A DNA stretch of 29,369 nucleotides from JBEHWX01 sp048498995 (GTDB lineage Bacteria; Bacteroidota; Ignavibacteria; OLB7), in assembly GCA_048498995.1 (NCBI GenBank), contig JBEHWX010000075.1, forward strand, positions 1 through 29,369, in the 5' to 3' direction. The position numbers and the translations under genes were made by a program. The notes under the pieces were generated by a model, which saw nothing but the letters and a program-made list of their open reading frames with translations, was not told where the DNA came from and did not search any database. The first letter of the stretch is position 1, and each line of letters begins with the position of its first letter. Below, one piece after another: positions 1 through 10,099 of the stretch.

Positions 1-82
1 CCCGCGGCAGTGCGCACGCCCCTTCGTCGTTGCTGCCCCGCCGGGAGAGCCGACCGGCTCGGCCGGAAGCCGATCGCTCCGG

Positions 83-103
83 TTACTTGTAGGCCTACTT
101 GTA
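83..103 (-). repeat. 12-bp tandem duplication across the TPR gene stop codon
   Basis: On the minus strand TACAAGTAG is followed 12 bases later by TACAAGTAA. The duplication keeps frame, so the gene has two in-frame stops (TAG, then TAA). Confidence 0.85.
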
Positions 104-1294
104 GGGCTGGGCCAGGTACTTCCGCGCGTTGTCGCGCGAGCCGTTGAAGTCGTCCATCGAGAGCACCTTCTTGTACTGCCGCATCGCCTCCCCCCGCTGC
201 TTCAGCATGTCGTAGGCATAGCCGAGCTTCAGGTTGGCCCAGACTCCCCAGCTCGACTCCGGATCGCCGAGGCGGCCGCTCTGCTCGATGCACTCGTTCA
301 GCAGCGATATCGCGTCCTGGTAGTGTCCCTCCTGGAGCCGGATATCTCCCAGATAATAAAGCCCCTGGCGCGCGAGCGTGAGCTCGTAGCCGTTCTCGCG
401 ACGCTTGACGCGCCGGAGGATCTCGCTCCAGGTGGAGTCGGCGTTCTGGAAGTCCCGGATCATGTAGTAGTTCTTCGCCAGATAGCGCTGGAACACCGGG
501 TTGCCCGGATACTTCGCCACGAGCTCCTGCGCCACCTGCAGGCCGCTGCTGTAATCCTTCTCCATGTTGGAGAGGATCTCCAGGAGCGAATACTTCGCCT
601 CGGTGCCGGCGTACTGCGCGCGATTGGCCGAGATCCTCAGCATCTGAATGCCGAGCTGCCGGTCCCCCGGGGGGAGAAATCCGAGATATGGTTTGGCCGA
701 CGGATAGTGCTCCGGCAGATAGACCGCCATGTAGTTGTAGAGCCCGGAGCCGAGGAGCACGTCGCTGTTGCTCGGCGCCAGCTTCTGACACTCGAGGATG
801 ATCTTGTAGGCCTCGTAGCCGTCGAGCGCCGCCGACACCCAGTCGAGGAGCGCGGTCGAGTTGAAGTTCTTGTAGACGGTGAGCCGGGCGCGGTAGCCGA
901 GCGCCGCCCCCTTGAAGAATAGCCCCACGATGTCGGCCGGGTTGTCGTCCAGCCGCTTGTCGGCCACGTCGATCACCTTGTCGATCCGCTCGTTGAAGGA
1001 GGCGGAGTAGCGCTTCACCTTCGAGTCGACGTCGATGTTCGGGATGATCCGCCACCAGTCGACCAGGGCCAGGAGGAAATAGCCGGCGGGATGATCGGGA
1101 TAATCGCGGGCGAGCACCCCGAAGATGGTGTCCGCCTCGCTGTAGCGCAGGTTGTACATCGCGTCGACGCCGCGGCGCACCAATGCGTCCGCATCGGCGT
1201 CGAGCAGCACCCACTGCGCGCTGGCGCCCCGTGGAGCCAGAAGCGCCGCCATCACGGCGATGACCAGAACGGATGCTCTCACTGCTCGATTCAT
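95..1294 (-). CDS. Exported tetratricopeptide-repeat protein
   Basis: A 399-residue protein of unknown specific role, probably periplasmic. Residues 1-26 form a signal peptide (basic MNRAVR, then a hydrophobic core, ending GASAQ). Residues about 30-70 and again about 345-380 look like TPR helix pairs (for example LGYAYDMLKQRGEAMRQYKK near the C terminus), so it is likely a protein-interaction scaffold. The ATG at 1294 is chosen over one 54 bases upstream because it has GGAG about 9 bases before it and starts directly with the signal peptide. It lies 105 bases downstream of the CPBP gene on the same strand and may share its transcript. The last codons and stop are tandemly duplicated (TACAAGTAG then TACAAGTAA). 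The family is certain only at the level of TPR-like. Confidence 0.85.
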   Translation of the reverse strand: MNRAVRASVLVIAVMAALLAPRGASAQWVLLDADADALVRRGVDAMYNLRYSEADTIFGVLARDYPDHPAGYFLLALVDWWRIIPNIDVDSKVKRYSASFNERIDKVIDVADKRLDDNPADIVGLFFKGAALGYRARLTVYKNFNSTALLDWVSAALDGYEAYKIILECQKLAPSNSDVLLGSGLYNYMAVYLPEHYPSAKPYLGFLPPGDRQLGIQMLRISANRAQYAGTEAKYSLLEILSNMEKDYSSGLQVAQELVAKYPGNPVFQRYLAKNYYMIRDFQNADSTWSEILRRVKRRENGYELTLARQGLYYLGDIRLQEGHYQDAISLLNECIEQSGRLGDPESSWGVWANLKLGYAYDMLKQRGEAMRQYKKVLSMDDFNGSRDNARKYLAQPYK

Positions 1295-1399
1295 AGACTT
1301 ACTCCGAAAACACGATGCCACTGAGGACGGGGAATTGAGCGTCTTCATGCAGCAGGTTCGACACGACCCGACCTCTCCGGTTTGCCCGCTTACAAGCGG

Positions 1400-2311
1400 T
1401 CACGAAGCCGGGCGGGTGTCCGACCCCAATCTCTCCTTCGAGGCATCGATTCGCAACTGCTCCCGGCGGTATACCGCGCGGAAAATGCTCGCGTGAACGT
1501 AGGGGGAAAGGGTGATGCGATCGCTCAGTGCAAGGAGGGCCAGTCCGGCGCCGAGCGCGGCGGTCGCCGTCAGGCTCCCCTCCGGACCGAACGCGCCGCC
1601 GGTGAAGAAGCGCGCCCCCTCCGGGATGGTCCGGAGGATCGCGGGGCCGAAGCTGGTGCCGCTCACCGGCATGCCGAACAGGTTGCCGATGGCCAGATTC
1701 CATGCGGCGTGCATCGCGATCGGGAGCCAGAGCGAGCCGGTCTTGAGATAGGCGAGGGTGAAGAGCACGCCGGCCAGCATCACGTTCAGCGCGCTGATCG
1801 TCGTGGCCTCCCTCCCATCGATGAAGTGGAGGAGCGAGAAGAGGATGGAGACGATGAGCGTGGAGGCCACCGGGCCCACGATCTCCATGAAGCGCTGGAA
1901 CAGGTAGCCGCGGAAGAGAATCTCCTCCCCCGCCGCCAGCGCGATGAAGTAGGGGATCGCGACGGGCCATGCCAGCGGGGGAGTGAACGTGTCTACCTTC
2001 ACGGTGCCGACGAGCGCGATCGGCGCCCAGGCGATCGTCGCCATGCCGAGGCCGAGAAGGGCTCCCTGCCCCAGCTCCCGTCCCATCCAGCGATGCGGGG
2101 CCAGCCCGATCCAGGCGGCGGGGAGCCGGTCGTACCAGCGCGCGATCGCCAGCGAGGCCACCAGCAGCGAGCCGTAGAGGAACAGCTCCCACCACCAGTA
2201 CGACGGATACCCCTGGGCGATCCCCAGCAGACCGAGTCCCGCCGTCGAGGCGATCACCAGGAGCGCCCCGAGAAGGTTGACGCCGATCGGACGACGGGCC
2301 CAGAAGTTCAT
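1400..2311 (-). CDS. CPBP-family intramembrane metalloprotease (Abi/Rce1-like)
   Basis: A 303-residue polytopic inner-membrane protein of the CPBP (CAAX protease and bacteriocin-processing) family, predicted to be a glutamate/histidine-dependent intramembrane metalloprotease. Motif 1 is EEILFR at 129-134, motif 2 is FSLLH at 158-162, and motif 3 is HAAWN at 201-205, so all expected catalytic residues are present. Several hydrophobic helices span residues 10-210. The ATG at 2311 overlaps the stop of the upstream flippase in an ATGA arrangement, indicating translational coupling. A longer reading frame upstream of this start runs inside the flippase gene in another frame and is low-complexity Arg-rich, so it is rejected. 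The substrate cannot be told from sequence. The pairing with a flippase suggests an envelope role, which is inference. Confidence 0.9.
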   Translation of the reverse strand: MNFWARRPIGVNLLGALLVIASTAGLGLLGIAQGYPSYWWWELFLYGSLLVASLAIARWYDRLPAAWIGLAPHRWMGRELGQGALLGLGMATIAWAPIALVGTVKVDTFTPPLAWPVAIPYFIALAAGEEILFRGYLFQRFMEIVGPVASTLIVSILFSLLHFIDGREATTISALNVMLAGVLFTLAYLKTGSLWLPIAMHAAWNLAIGNLFGMPVSGTSFGPAILRTIPEGARFFTGGAFGPEGSLTATAALGAGLALLALSDRITLSPYVHASIFRAVYRREQLRIDASKERLGSDTRPAS

Positions 2312-3810
2312 GACTGCTCCGCGCGTCGGAGGAACGGAAGGAAGCGTCCGAGCTCGCGCCGCTCGACCGGATCGAAGAAGCCTCCGACGAAGAGCCAGAC
2401 CACGTAGAGCCCGAGCAGCCCGAGGCGGATCAGCCCGGCGCGGAGCGAGCGGTCGGCGAAATCGGTCAGCAGCAGGTTCCCGGCCCAGACGGCCCCCACG
2501 CCGACGGCGATCTTGGCCACCCTCCCCCATTCATACCTGATCGGGTACCGGCGCCGGATGTAGAGATAGAGGGTGACCGCCATGGCGACGTAGGCCGCGA
2601 GCGTGGCCCACGCTCCGCCGGCGATGCCGATCATCGGGATCAGCAGAAAGCAGAGAATCGCCTCGGTGGCGGCGCCGACACCGGTGATCCAGGGGAGCGC
2701 CTTCGTCTTCTTCTCGATGTAGATGCCGGTAATGAAGTTCGTGTACCAGCCGTTGAAGATGTAGGCGGCCAGTACCACCGGCACGATCCCGAGCCCGCTC
2801 CAGTAGCTCGGATCGATGATCGTCTTGCCATGCCGGAAGGGAATCGGCAGCTCGGCCAGGTTGACGATGTAGAAGGAGAAGAGGAGAAAGATGGCGCCGG
2901 CGGCCAGGTTGAAGTAGGTGAACACGCGGGCGAAGAGCTGCTTGGCGTTCGGCTTGGATGCCTGCTGCAGGAAGAAGGGACGCCACGCGAACTCGAACAT
3001 CGAGACGAACATCATCATCACGATGCCGAGCCGGTAGTTGGCCTGGTAGAGCCCGGCCGCGGTGTAGCCGGCGAGGTTGCTCATGATCGGGCGGTCGATC
3101 ACCTGAAGCGCGATCAGCGCCAGTCCGGATCCGATCGTCGGCAGGCCGAACTGGAGCAGGTGCCGGGCGGTCTGCCGGTCGAGCGCGACCGGGAGCATCC
3201 GCGCGGCGAACGGAAGCGTCAGCAGGAACTGCACGGCCGACTGGATCAGTCCGGCCAGGAGGACGCCGGTGACCCCCATCCTCAGCCCGGCCACGAACCA
3301 GATGTTCAGCGCCACGTTCACCACGATCGCCGCCACCTTGATCCCGCCGAACACCTTCGGCCGGCGGTCCATCCGGAGGAGCCCCATCGTCACCATCGAG
3401 GCCGAATCGAAGAAGATGATGGCGCCGGTAAGGCGGATCAGATCGAACTGGGAGATCGGGAGGTTGAAGAACGCGGCCCGGTTGAACGCGCCCGGCAGCA
3501 GGATGACGGCGCCGGCGATGATCGCGGCGACGATCCAGTTGATCCCCGCGGCGTTCCAGAACGCCCGCCGTTTCTCCAGCTCGTTCTCCGCCGTCGAATA
3601 GTATTTGAAGTACGCCGCCTCCATCCCCGCGTTCGCGATGATCATGACGAAGGCGATGACCGAATAGATCGTTGCCTGAACACCATACTCCTTCGGAAGG
3701 AGGAAATGGGTGTAGAAGGGCGTGAGGAGGAAGGAGAGGAAGCGCTGGACGATCGTGGTGACGCCGTAGATGGCTGTATCACCCGAGAGCTGTCGAAGTT
3801 GTTGCCGCAT
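2308..3810 (-). CDS. Polysaccharide/lipid-linked oligosaccharide flippase (Wzx/MurJ-like, MOP superfamily)
   Basis: A 500-residue inner-membrane protein with about 12-14 hydrophobic helices along its length. It starts with the typical N-terminal pattern of Wzx-type exporters (short polar head, GDTAIYGVTTIVQRFLSFLL, then PEYG-like LLPKEYGVQ near residues 39-47). Members flip undecaprenyl-linked saccharides across the inner membrane for O-antigen, capsule or related glycans. No glycosyltransferase or polymerase gene is nearby, so the substrate is open. Its stop codon overlaps the CPBP start by four bases. A possible own promoter (TAAGTTGC about 14 bases before the ATG) is weak. The assignment to the MOP superfamily is firm, but the sub-family is less so. 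Confidence 0.88.
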   Translation of the reverse strand: MRQQLRQLSGDTAIYGVTTIVQRFLSFLLTPFYTHFLLPKEYGVQATIYSVIAFVMIIANAGMEAAYFKYYSTAENELEKRRAFWNAAGINWIVAAIIAGAVILLPGAFNRAAFFNLPISQFDLIRLTGAIIFFDSASMVTMGLLRMDRRPKVFGGIKVAAIVVNVALNIWFVAGLRMGVTGVLLAGLIQSAVQFLLTLPFAARMLPVALDRQTARHLLQFGLPTIGSGLALIALQVIDRPIMSNLAGYTAAGLYQANYRLGIVMMMFVSMFEFAWRPFFLQQASKPNAKQLFARVFTYFNLAAGAIFLLFSFYIVNLAELPIPFRHGKTIIDPSYWSGLGIVPVVLAAYIFNGWYTNFITGIYIEKKTKALPWITGVGAATEAILCFLLIPMIGIAGGAWATLAAYVAMAVTLYLYIRRRYPIRYEWGRVAKIAVGVGAVWAGNLLLTDFADRSLRAGLIRLGLLGLYVVWLFVGGFFDPVERRELGRFLPFLRRAEQS

Positions 3811-3840
3811 ATCGGCGGCAACTTACGGACTCGGTCACGA

Positions 3841-3860
3841 CCGGGAAAGGTCCTTCCCGG
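3841..3860. other. Short inverted repeat between rhodanese and flippase genes
   Basis: CCGGGAA, a six-base loop, then TTCCCGG form a perfect 7-bp stem in the 102-base gap between the rhodanese stop and the flippase start. No U-rich tail follows on the minus strand, so it may be a weak terminator, an operator or chance. Confidence 0.35.
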
Positions 3861-3912
3861 GAGCGCTTCAAGTAGCGGATGAAGTGTCGGCTCGGTAGGA
3901 TGAGCTGCCGGC

Positions 3913-4245
3913 TCAGTAGGTCGGCAGGCTCGGATCGACCTCGGCGCTGTAGCGGTCGATGCCGCCGCTCAGGTTGTAGAGGGGACCGTAGCCGAGCGCG
4001 TTGAGCACCGCGCAGGCCTGAAGCGACCGGATGCCATGATGGCAGTAGACGATGATCGGGGCCGCGCGATCCGGCAGCTCCTCCTCGGCGCGGAGCGCGA
4101 CCGAGCCGAGCGGGAGCAGCAGCGCGTCGTCGAGCGCGACGATCTCGTGCTCCCATGCCTCGCGGACATCGATGATGACCGCGTTCGGATGATTCTCGCG
4201 GAATTCCGCCAGCTCGGCCGGCGCCAATTGGGTGATTCTTGTCAT
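3913..4245 (-). CDS. Single-domain rhodanese-like sulfurtransferase
   Basis: A 110-residue cytoplasmic protein, the usual size for a one-domain rhodanese (GlpE/PspE type). The active-site loop CHHGIRS has the catalytic Cys68 that would carry a persulfide, and the IIDVREAWEHE motif at 24-34 is characteristic. The start at 4245 is preferred because AGGA stands 7-10 bases upstream. An in-frame ATG at 4284 has no ribosome-binding site and would add a non-conserved leader. A short direct repeat (CGGCTC[A/G]GTAGG, 21 bases apart) spans its stop codon. It sits between a Spy-like gene and a flippase, neither of which predicts the sulfur acceptor. Confidence 0.92.
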   Translation of the reverse strand: MTRITQLAPAELAEFRENHPNAVIIDVREAWEHEIVALDDALLLPLGSVALRAEEELPDRAAPIIVYCHHGIRSLQACAVLNALGYGPLYNLSGGIDRYSAEVDPSLPTY

Positions 4246-4356
4246 GAGTGTCCTGCGCTGGTCAATGGGTATCGGGGCGTTCATCGGGATGTCGGAGCGG
4301 GACCACGGGTTGAGCCGCGGGTCGGGACCGGGGGCGTCGGGTGCCGGGTACGAGAA

Positions 4357-4399
4357 GGGGAGAGCGGCGCTCGCGGTGTCGCGGAGCCGGGCTCTCCCC
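4357..4399 (-). terminator. Probable intrinsic terminator after the Spy-like gene
   Basis: GGGGAGAGC at 4357-4365 pairs with GCTCTCCCC at 4391-4399, and the interior can pair further (CTCgCG/CGcGGAG). On the minus strand the stem is followed by TTCTCG, only a weak tail. The position just downstream of the 4436 stop fits. Confidence 0.5.
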
Positions 4400-4435
4400 C
4401 ACATTCGTAACGATCGGACAATGTCTGGCCGGGCG

Positions 4436-4828
4436 TCAGTGTCGTTTTTCGGTGCGCATCTTCTCGAGCTCCTTCCGCTGCGCGGGGGTCAGAATCGCCT
4501 CCACGCGGTCGTTGAAGCGGGTGAGCGCCAGCGAAAGCTCGATCTCCTTGTCGGCCCGTTCCTTCAGCTTGGAGCGGAGCACCGTCTCGTTCGGCGGCGT
4601 GGCGCTCTTGAGCTGCTTCTCCTCCTGGAGAAGGCGGCGGATCTCGGCGCGGAGCTGCTCGGTCTCGGCGCGGAATTTCTCGCGCAGATCCCGGAGCTGA
4701 TCCTTTTGAGCCTCGGAGAGCCCGAGGCGATCCATGATGGCGCCGTCATCCTGGGCATGGACCGACCCGACCAGCAGCAGCAGGCTGGCGAAGGCCACCA
4801 TGAACGAGCGAAGGAAATCCAGTCTCAT
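4436..4828 (-). CDS. Spy/CpxP-like periplasmic protein
   Basis: A 130-residue protein with a signal peptide (residues about 1-23, ending GSVHAQ) followed by a highly charged, almost wholly helical region. The LxLSEAQKDQLRDLREKF stretch and the C-terminal LTPAQRKELEKM match the LTxxQ-type repeats of the Spy/CpxP/ZraP group, which act as periplasmic chaperones or metal/stress sensors. The start at 4828 begins the signal peptide directly; upstream in-frame Met codons would put a long polar leader before it. A TATATTCT element about 35-40 bases upstream could be its -7 box. It precedes Lon's 3' end in the opposite direction of travel and is probably monocistronic. The exact role is unknown. Confidence 0.82.
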   Translation of the reverse strand: MRLDFLRSFMVAFASLLLLVGSVHAQDDGAIMDRLGLSEAQKDQLRDLREKFRAETEQLRAEIRRLLQEEKQLKSATPPNETVLRSKLKERADKEIELSLALTRFNDRVEAILTPAQRKELEKMRTEKRH

Positions 4829-5054
4829 ATCTCGTACAATCCCGTAGTCGATCGTTTCGCGGAAGAATATACACAATCCCGGAGCCGTTGCATGCCGTCT
4901 GGGTCGCATGCTGCCGGGCGGATGCCGTGGGAGAGTCCGCCGATGCGGCTCCCCCGGGTGCGACATGCCGCCCCGTCCGGAGCGCGTTCATTTTTCAATC
5001 AAGGCTATGACTCTACCGCCAGGGGGAAGTTTAAGCCCGGATCGCCACGAAACA

Positions 5055-7589
<2,535 letters not shown>

Positions 7590-7599
7590 AATAAGCCAG

Positions 7600-7631
7600 C
7601 GAAGATAGATCCCCCCCACCCGATATGCAAG
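7600..7631 (-). promoter_or_regulatory. lon promoter, Bacteroidota type
   Basis: On the minus strand CTTG (7628-7631), a 20-base spacer and TATCTTCG (7600-7607) match the Bacteroidota TTTG/TAnnTTTG consensus at most positions. A start about 6 bases past the -7 box would leave a leader of only about five bases before the lon ATG. Confidence 0.6.
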
Positions 7632-7677
7632 GTCGGTGCCTCGCGGCGGGTCCTGGGAGTGTGGCGGGCATATTCAC

Positions 7678-7709
7678 TTGCATGCCGAGTAACCATTTCC
7701 TACCTCTTG
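7678..7709 (+). promoter_or_regulatory. Possible promoter of the ECF sigma gene
   Basis: TTG at 7678-7680, 20 bases, then TACCTCTTG, which is TAnnTTTG with one extra base. It is imperfect, which could fit recognition by the sigma factor itself or simply a weak site. If correct, transcription starts near 7715, excluding the ATG at 7713. Confidence 0.35.
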
Positions 7710-7724
7710 TGTATGTTGAGAGTG

Positions 7725-8297
7725 ATGAAACCGAAACCGGCGATGCGAAATACGAGCCTATCAGACGACGACCTCTTTTGCCTGACCCAGAACGGCAATA
7801 TCGAGGCATTCAACGAGCTCTTCCGTCGTTACGAGCGCAAGGTCTACATGTACTGCATGCGGGTCCTGCTCGACGAGGATGTGGCGCACGACGCCTTTCA
7901 GGAGGCGTTTACCCGGCTGTATGAGCATCGTCACAGCTACGATGGTCGGAACTTCATGGTCTGGTTCTTCACCATCATTCGGAACGTCTGTCTGAACATG
8001 CGGCGAAACAAGAAGTTCACCGTTCCGTTCGAGACATCCGTTGCCAATGAGACACCCGCGAAGGTGAAGGACGTCGCCCTCCATGATCAGGTCGCTGCCG
8101 CTCTCAACCGACTTCCCATGGATTACCGGGAGGCGATCGTGTTGTACGAGTACGATGGCTACTCCTATCAGGAGATCGCCGACATCACGGGAGCCTCAAT
8201 CGCAACGGTGAAGATCAGAATTTTCCGCGCTCGGAAGATGCTGCGCACGCTTCTCTATCCGGTGGTCTACGACAATGGAATTCGAACGATTCCTTAA
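7725..8297 (+). CDS. ECF-family RNA polymerase sigma factor
   Basis: A 190-residue extracytoplasmic-function sigma-70 factor. Region 2 runs from about residue 20 to 95 (NELFRRYERKVYMYCMRVL, then DVAHDAFQEAFTRLY with the core-binding and -10-binding helices, and FFTIIRNVCLNMRR). Region 4 is at about 135-185 (LNRLPMDYREAIVLYEYDGY, SYQEIADITGASIATVKIRI), carrying the -35 helix-turn-helix. There is no region 1.1 or 3, as expected. ATGs at 7713, 7725 and 7743 are all possible; 7725 is chosen because 7713 probably lies upstream of the transcript start. Its 3' end overlaps the anti-sigma gene by 23 bases, the usual layout for a coupled sigma/anti-sigma pair. Its regulon is not known. Confidence 0.95.
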   Translation: MKPKPAMRNTSLSDDDLFCLTQNGNIEAFNELFRRYERKVYMYCMRVLLDEDVAHDAFQEAFTRLYEHRHSYDGRNFMVWFFTIIRNVCLNMRRNKKFTVPFETSVANETPAKVKDVALHDQVAAALNRLPMDYREAIVLYEYDGYSYQEIADITGASIATVKIRIFRARKMLRTLLYPVVYDNGIRTIP

Positions 8298-9924
8298 TAA
8301 ATATCTCAACGGTTCGCTCAACGATCAGGAGCTCGAGCAGTTCAGGGCCCTCCTGGACCACTCGCCGCACTATCGTGAGGAGCTGCGCCAGATCCTCGAT
8401 CTCCGTTCGGCGATTCAGGACGACGCGCTTCATCTTACCCCGCCGGAGAGCCTGTCGGAAACGGTTCGTCTGGCCGTCGGAGCCAGCTTCGCCACGGCGA
8501 GGCTCGGCGACCGTCAGCCGGTGGTCGAGGAGAAGCGTCGCCGCGCCGTCTGGGCCCCCTACCGCATGGCCGGCGTCGTTGCCGTGATCATGGCGGTGGC
8601 GATCCCGTTCGGTCCGGAGCTCTTCCGGGGAGCGGTCAAGGCCCCCGGCGTCGATGGCAAGATCGCGATGTCCTCGCCGGCCTCCGGCGTCGATGGCCGC
8701 GTCCGGACCTCGGATCGCTCCGGGAATGCCGGCTCGCGCCTCTCCGATGGCGGATCCTCCTCGACGAATGCTTCCGGTAACGAGCGCGCCGGCTCGGGCG
8801 CCGATGTTTCCGGAACCTCCTCCCCGGCCTCCGGCGGTCCGGCGCTTGCCGCGTCGATCGCCCCGATCCCGAGCGATGCCGGACGGAGCGGTGCCGGTAG
8901 CGCATCGCTCAACGGCACGGCGCTCGGCTCGGACGATGAGGCCCGCAATGGCCGCGCTCGGCATTCGGCCGAGGGATCGGATCTCGACGCCACATTCGCC
9001 TCCAACTCCATCAGCCTTCCGGCCGAGCTGAGCGTTCAGCAGGGAGTGTTCGAGCGGAGCGGACTGATCCGAAGCGACATGCAGACTCTTCTGAAGCCGC
9101 GCGATGTCGACGCGTTCGGCGGGATTCTGGCCGCCTCCGAGCCGATCGGAGAGCGGAACGATCCGATGCTCGCCGCGCTCACCCATCAGGATCCGCTGCA
9201 GGCGGTGACCGGCTCCAACGACGCCCGCCTGCTGACTGTCGGCGTCACGCTCGGCGCCGGACAGGTCTCGAAGGCCAAGTCGGCGACGGCGCTTCTGCAG
9301 AACTCCTACTACTTCGCGGTGAGCGTGAGCCAGAGCGACCGGATCGGCATCGAGATGGGGGCCGCCGCCTTCGAGCAGGTCAAGAGCGTGATCAGCTACA
9401 CGCCGACCGGCTCCTCCGATCCGACCGGCTCCGCCTTCGCCAAGCGCTCGGAGCTCAACAACAAGAACGGCTCGGACATCGCCCGTCTTCCGGATCGCCC
9501 GATCGGCACCGGACTCGGCTATTCCTCCCCCTCCGACGTGATGCTCCCGATCGGCGAGTTCGATCCGTCGCGCGGGATGCTCCCGGTATCGGTCGAGACG
9601 CGCCAGTCGCCGCAGGGGGGCGGCCCGAGCTACCGGACCACGCTGGTCGAGCAGCGACTCGAGCAGCAGATCACCTACGGCGCGGTCTTCTACGATCACC
9701 GCATCCGGGTGACGAACGACATCGATCTCTGCGGCCGGCTCGCCTTCGGCGGCGCGGACGCGGCGGTGGTCGGCGGCGTTCGCGCCTACGCGGCCTACAG
9801 CCCGTCGAAGACCGTGACCTTCACCCTCGGCGTCGGCGGCTCGACGCTCTACAACGTGACGCAGCAGAGCACCGGGGGGAGCAGCAACTACGGCATCTAC
9901 TACGGCATCGAGACCGGTTTCTGA
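8275..9924 (+). CDS. Dual-membrane-spanning anti-sigma factor candidate (FecR-like head, TM helix, linker, C-terminal beta-barrel)
   Basis: A 549-residue protein. Residues 1-95 are soluble and helical and resemble the N-terminal head of FecR-type anti-sigma factors (LNKYLNGSLNDQELEQFRAL, then DHSPHYREEL). Residues 98-117 form one hydrophobic helix after a KRRR stretch, predicting a cytoplasmic N terminus. Residues 118-245 are Gly/Ser/Ala/Asp-rich and look disordered. From about 317 onward come alternating amphipathic strands, and the last residue is Phe (GIYYGIETGF), the usual terminal signal for outer-membrane beta-barrel assembly. I infer a cytoplasmic sigma-binding domain tethered across the periplasm to an outer-membrane barrel. 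The same architecture is known as Dma proteins in Bacteroides. It overlaps the sigma gene by 23 bases and is followed by a terminator. The C-terminal half alone would be annotated only as hypothetical. Confidence 0.85.
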   Translation: MEFERFLNKYLNGSLNDQELEQFRALLDHSPHYREELRQILDLRSAIQDDALHLTPPESLSETVRLAVGASFATARLGDRQPVVEEKRRRAVWAPYRMAGVVAVIMAVAIPFGPELFRGAVKAPGVDGKIAMSSPASGVDGRVRTSDRSGNAGSRLSDGGSSSTNASGNERAGSGADVSGTSSPASGGPALAASIAPIPSDAGRSGAGSASLNGTALGSDDEARNGRARHSAEGSDLDATFASNSISLPAELSVQQGVFERSGLIRSDMQTLLKPRDVDAFGGILAASEPIGERNDPMLAALTHQDPLQAVTGSNDARLLTVGVTLGAGQVSKAKSATALLQNSYYFAVSVSQSDRIGIEMGAAAFEQVKSVISYTPTGSSDPTGSAFAKRSELNNKNGSDIARLPDRPIGTGLGYSSPSDVMLPIGEFDPSRGMLPVSVETRQSPQGGGPSYRTTLVEQRLEQQITYGAVFYDHRIRVTNDIDLCGRLAFGGADAAVVGGVRAYAAYSPSKTVTFTLGVGGSTLYNVTQQSTGGSSNYGIYYGIETGF

Positions 9925-9948
9925 CCGGTCCGGCGGCGGCATCATTCT

Positions 9949-9982
9949 CGGAGGGCTGGGGCGACCGGCCCTCCGTCGTTTC
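9949..9982 (+). terminator. Intrinsic terminator after the anti-sigma gene
   Basis: CGGAGGGC (9949-9956) and GCCCTCCG (9968-9975) form a perfect 8-bp stem with an 11-base loop. It is followed by TCGTTT, and the tail reads CGTCGTTT from the stem base, as in four other terminators here. It lies 25 bases after the stop and suggests the next gene has its own promoter or depends on read-through. Confidence 0.75.
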
Positions 9983-10099
9983 GGCCCTTCCCGCCGGAGC
10001 CGGCTCCTCCCATCGAGCGAGCGGCGGCCGGACCGGAAGGTGGAGGGCGGATCCTCTCCCACGAGCCGGCGAACACCCAGTATTTCAATCGAACGCGCG

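Noticed and set aside
4929..4953. Hairpin GGGAG...CCGC CGAT GCGG...CTCCC downstream of lon
   Set aside because: It has a bulge and no T-rich tail on either strand and lies about 100 bases past the lon stop, so it is too weak to call a terminator.
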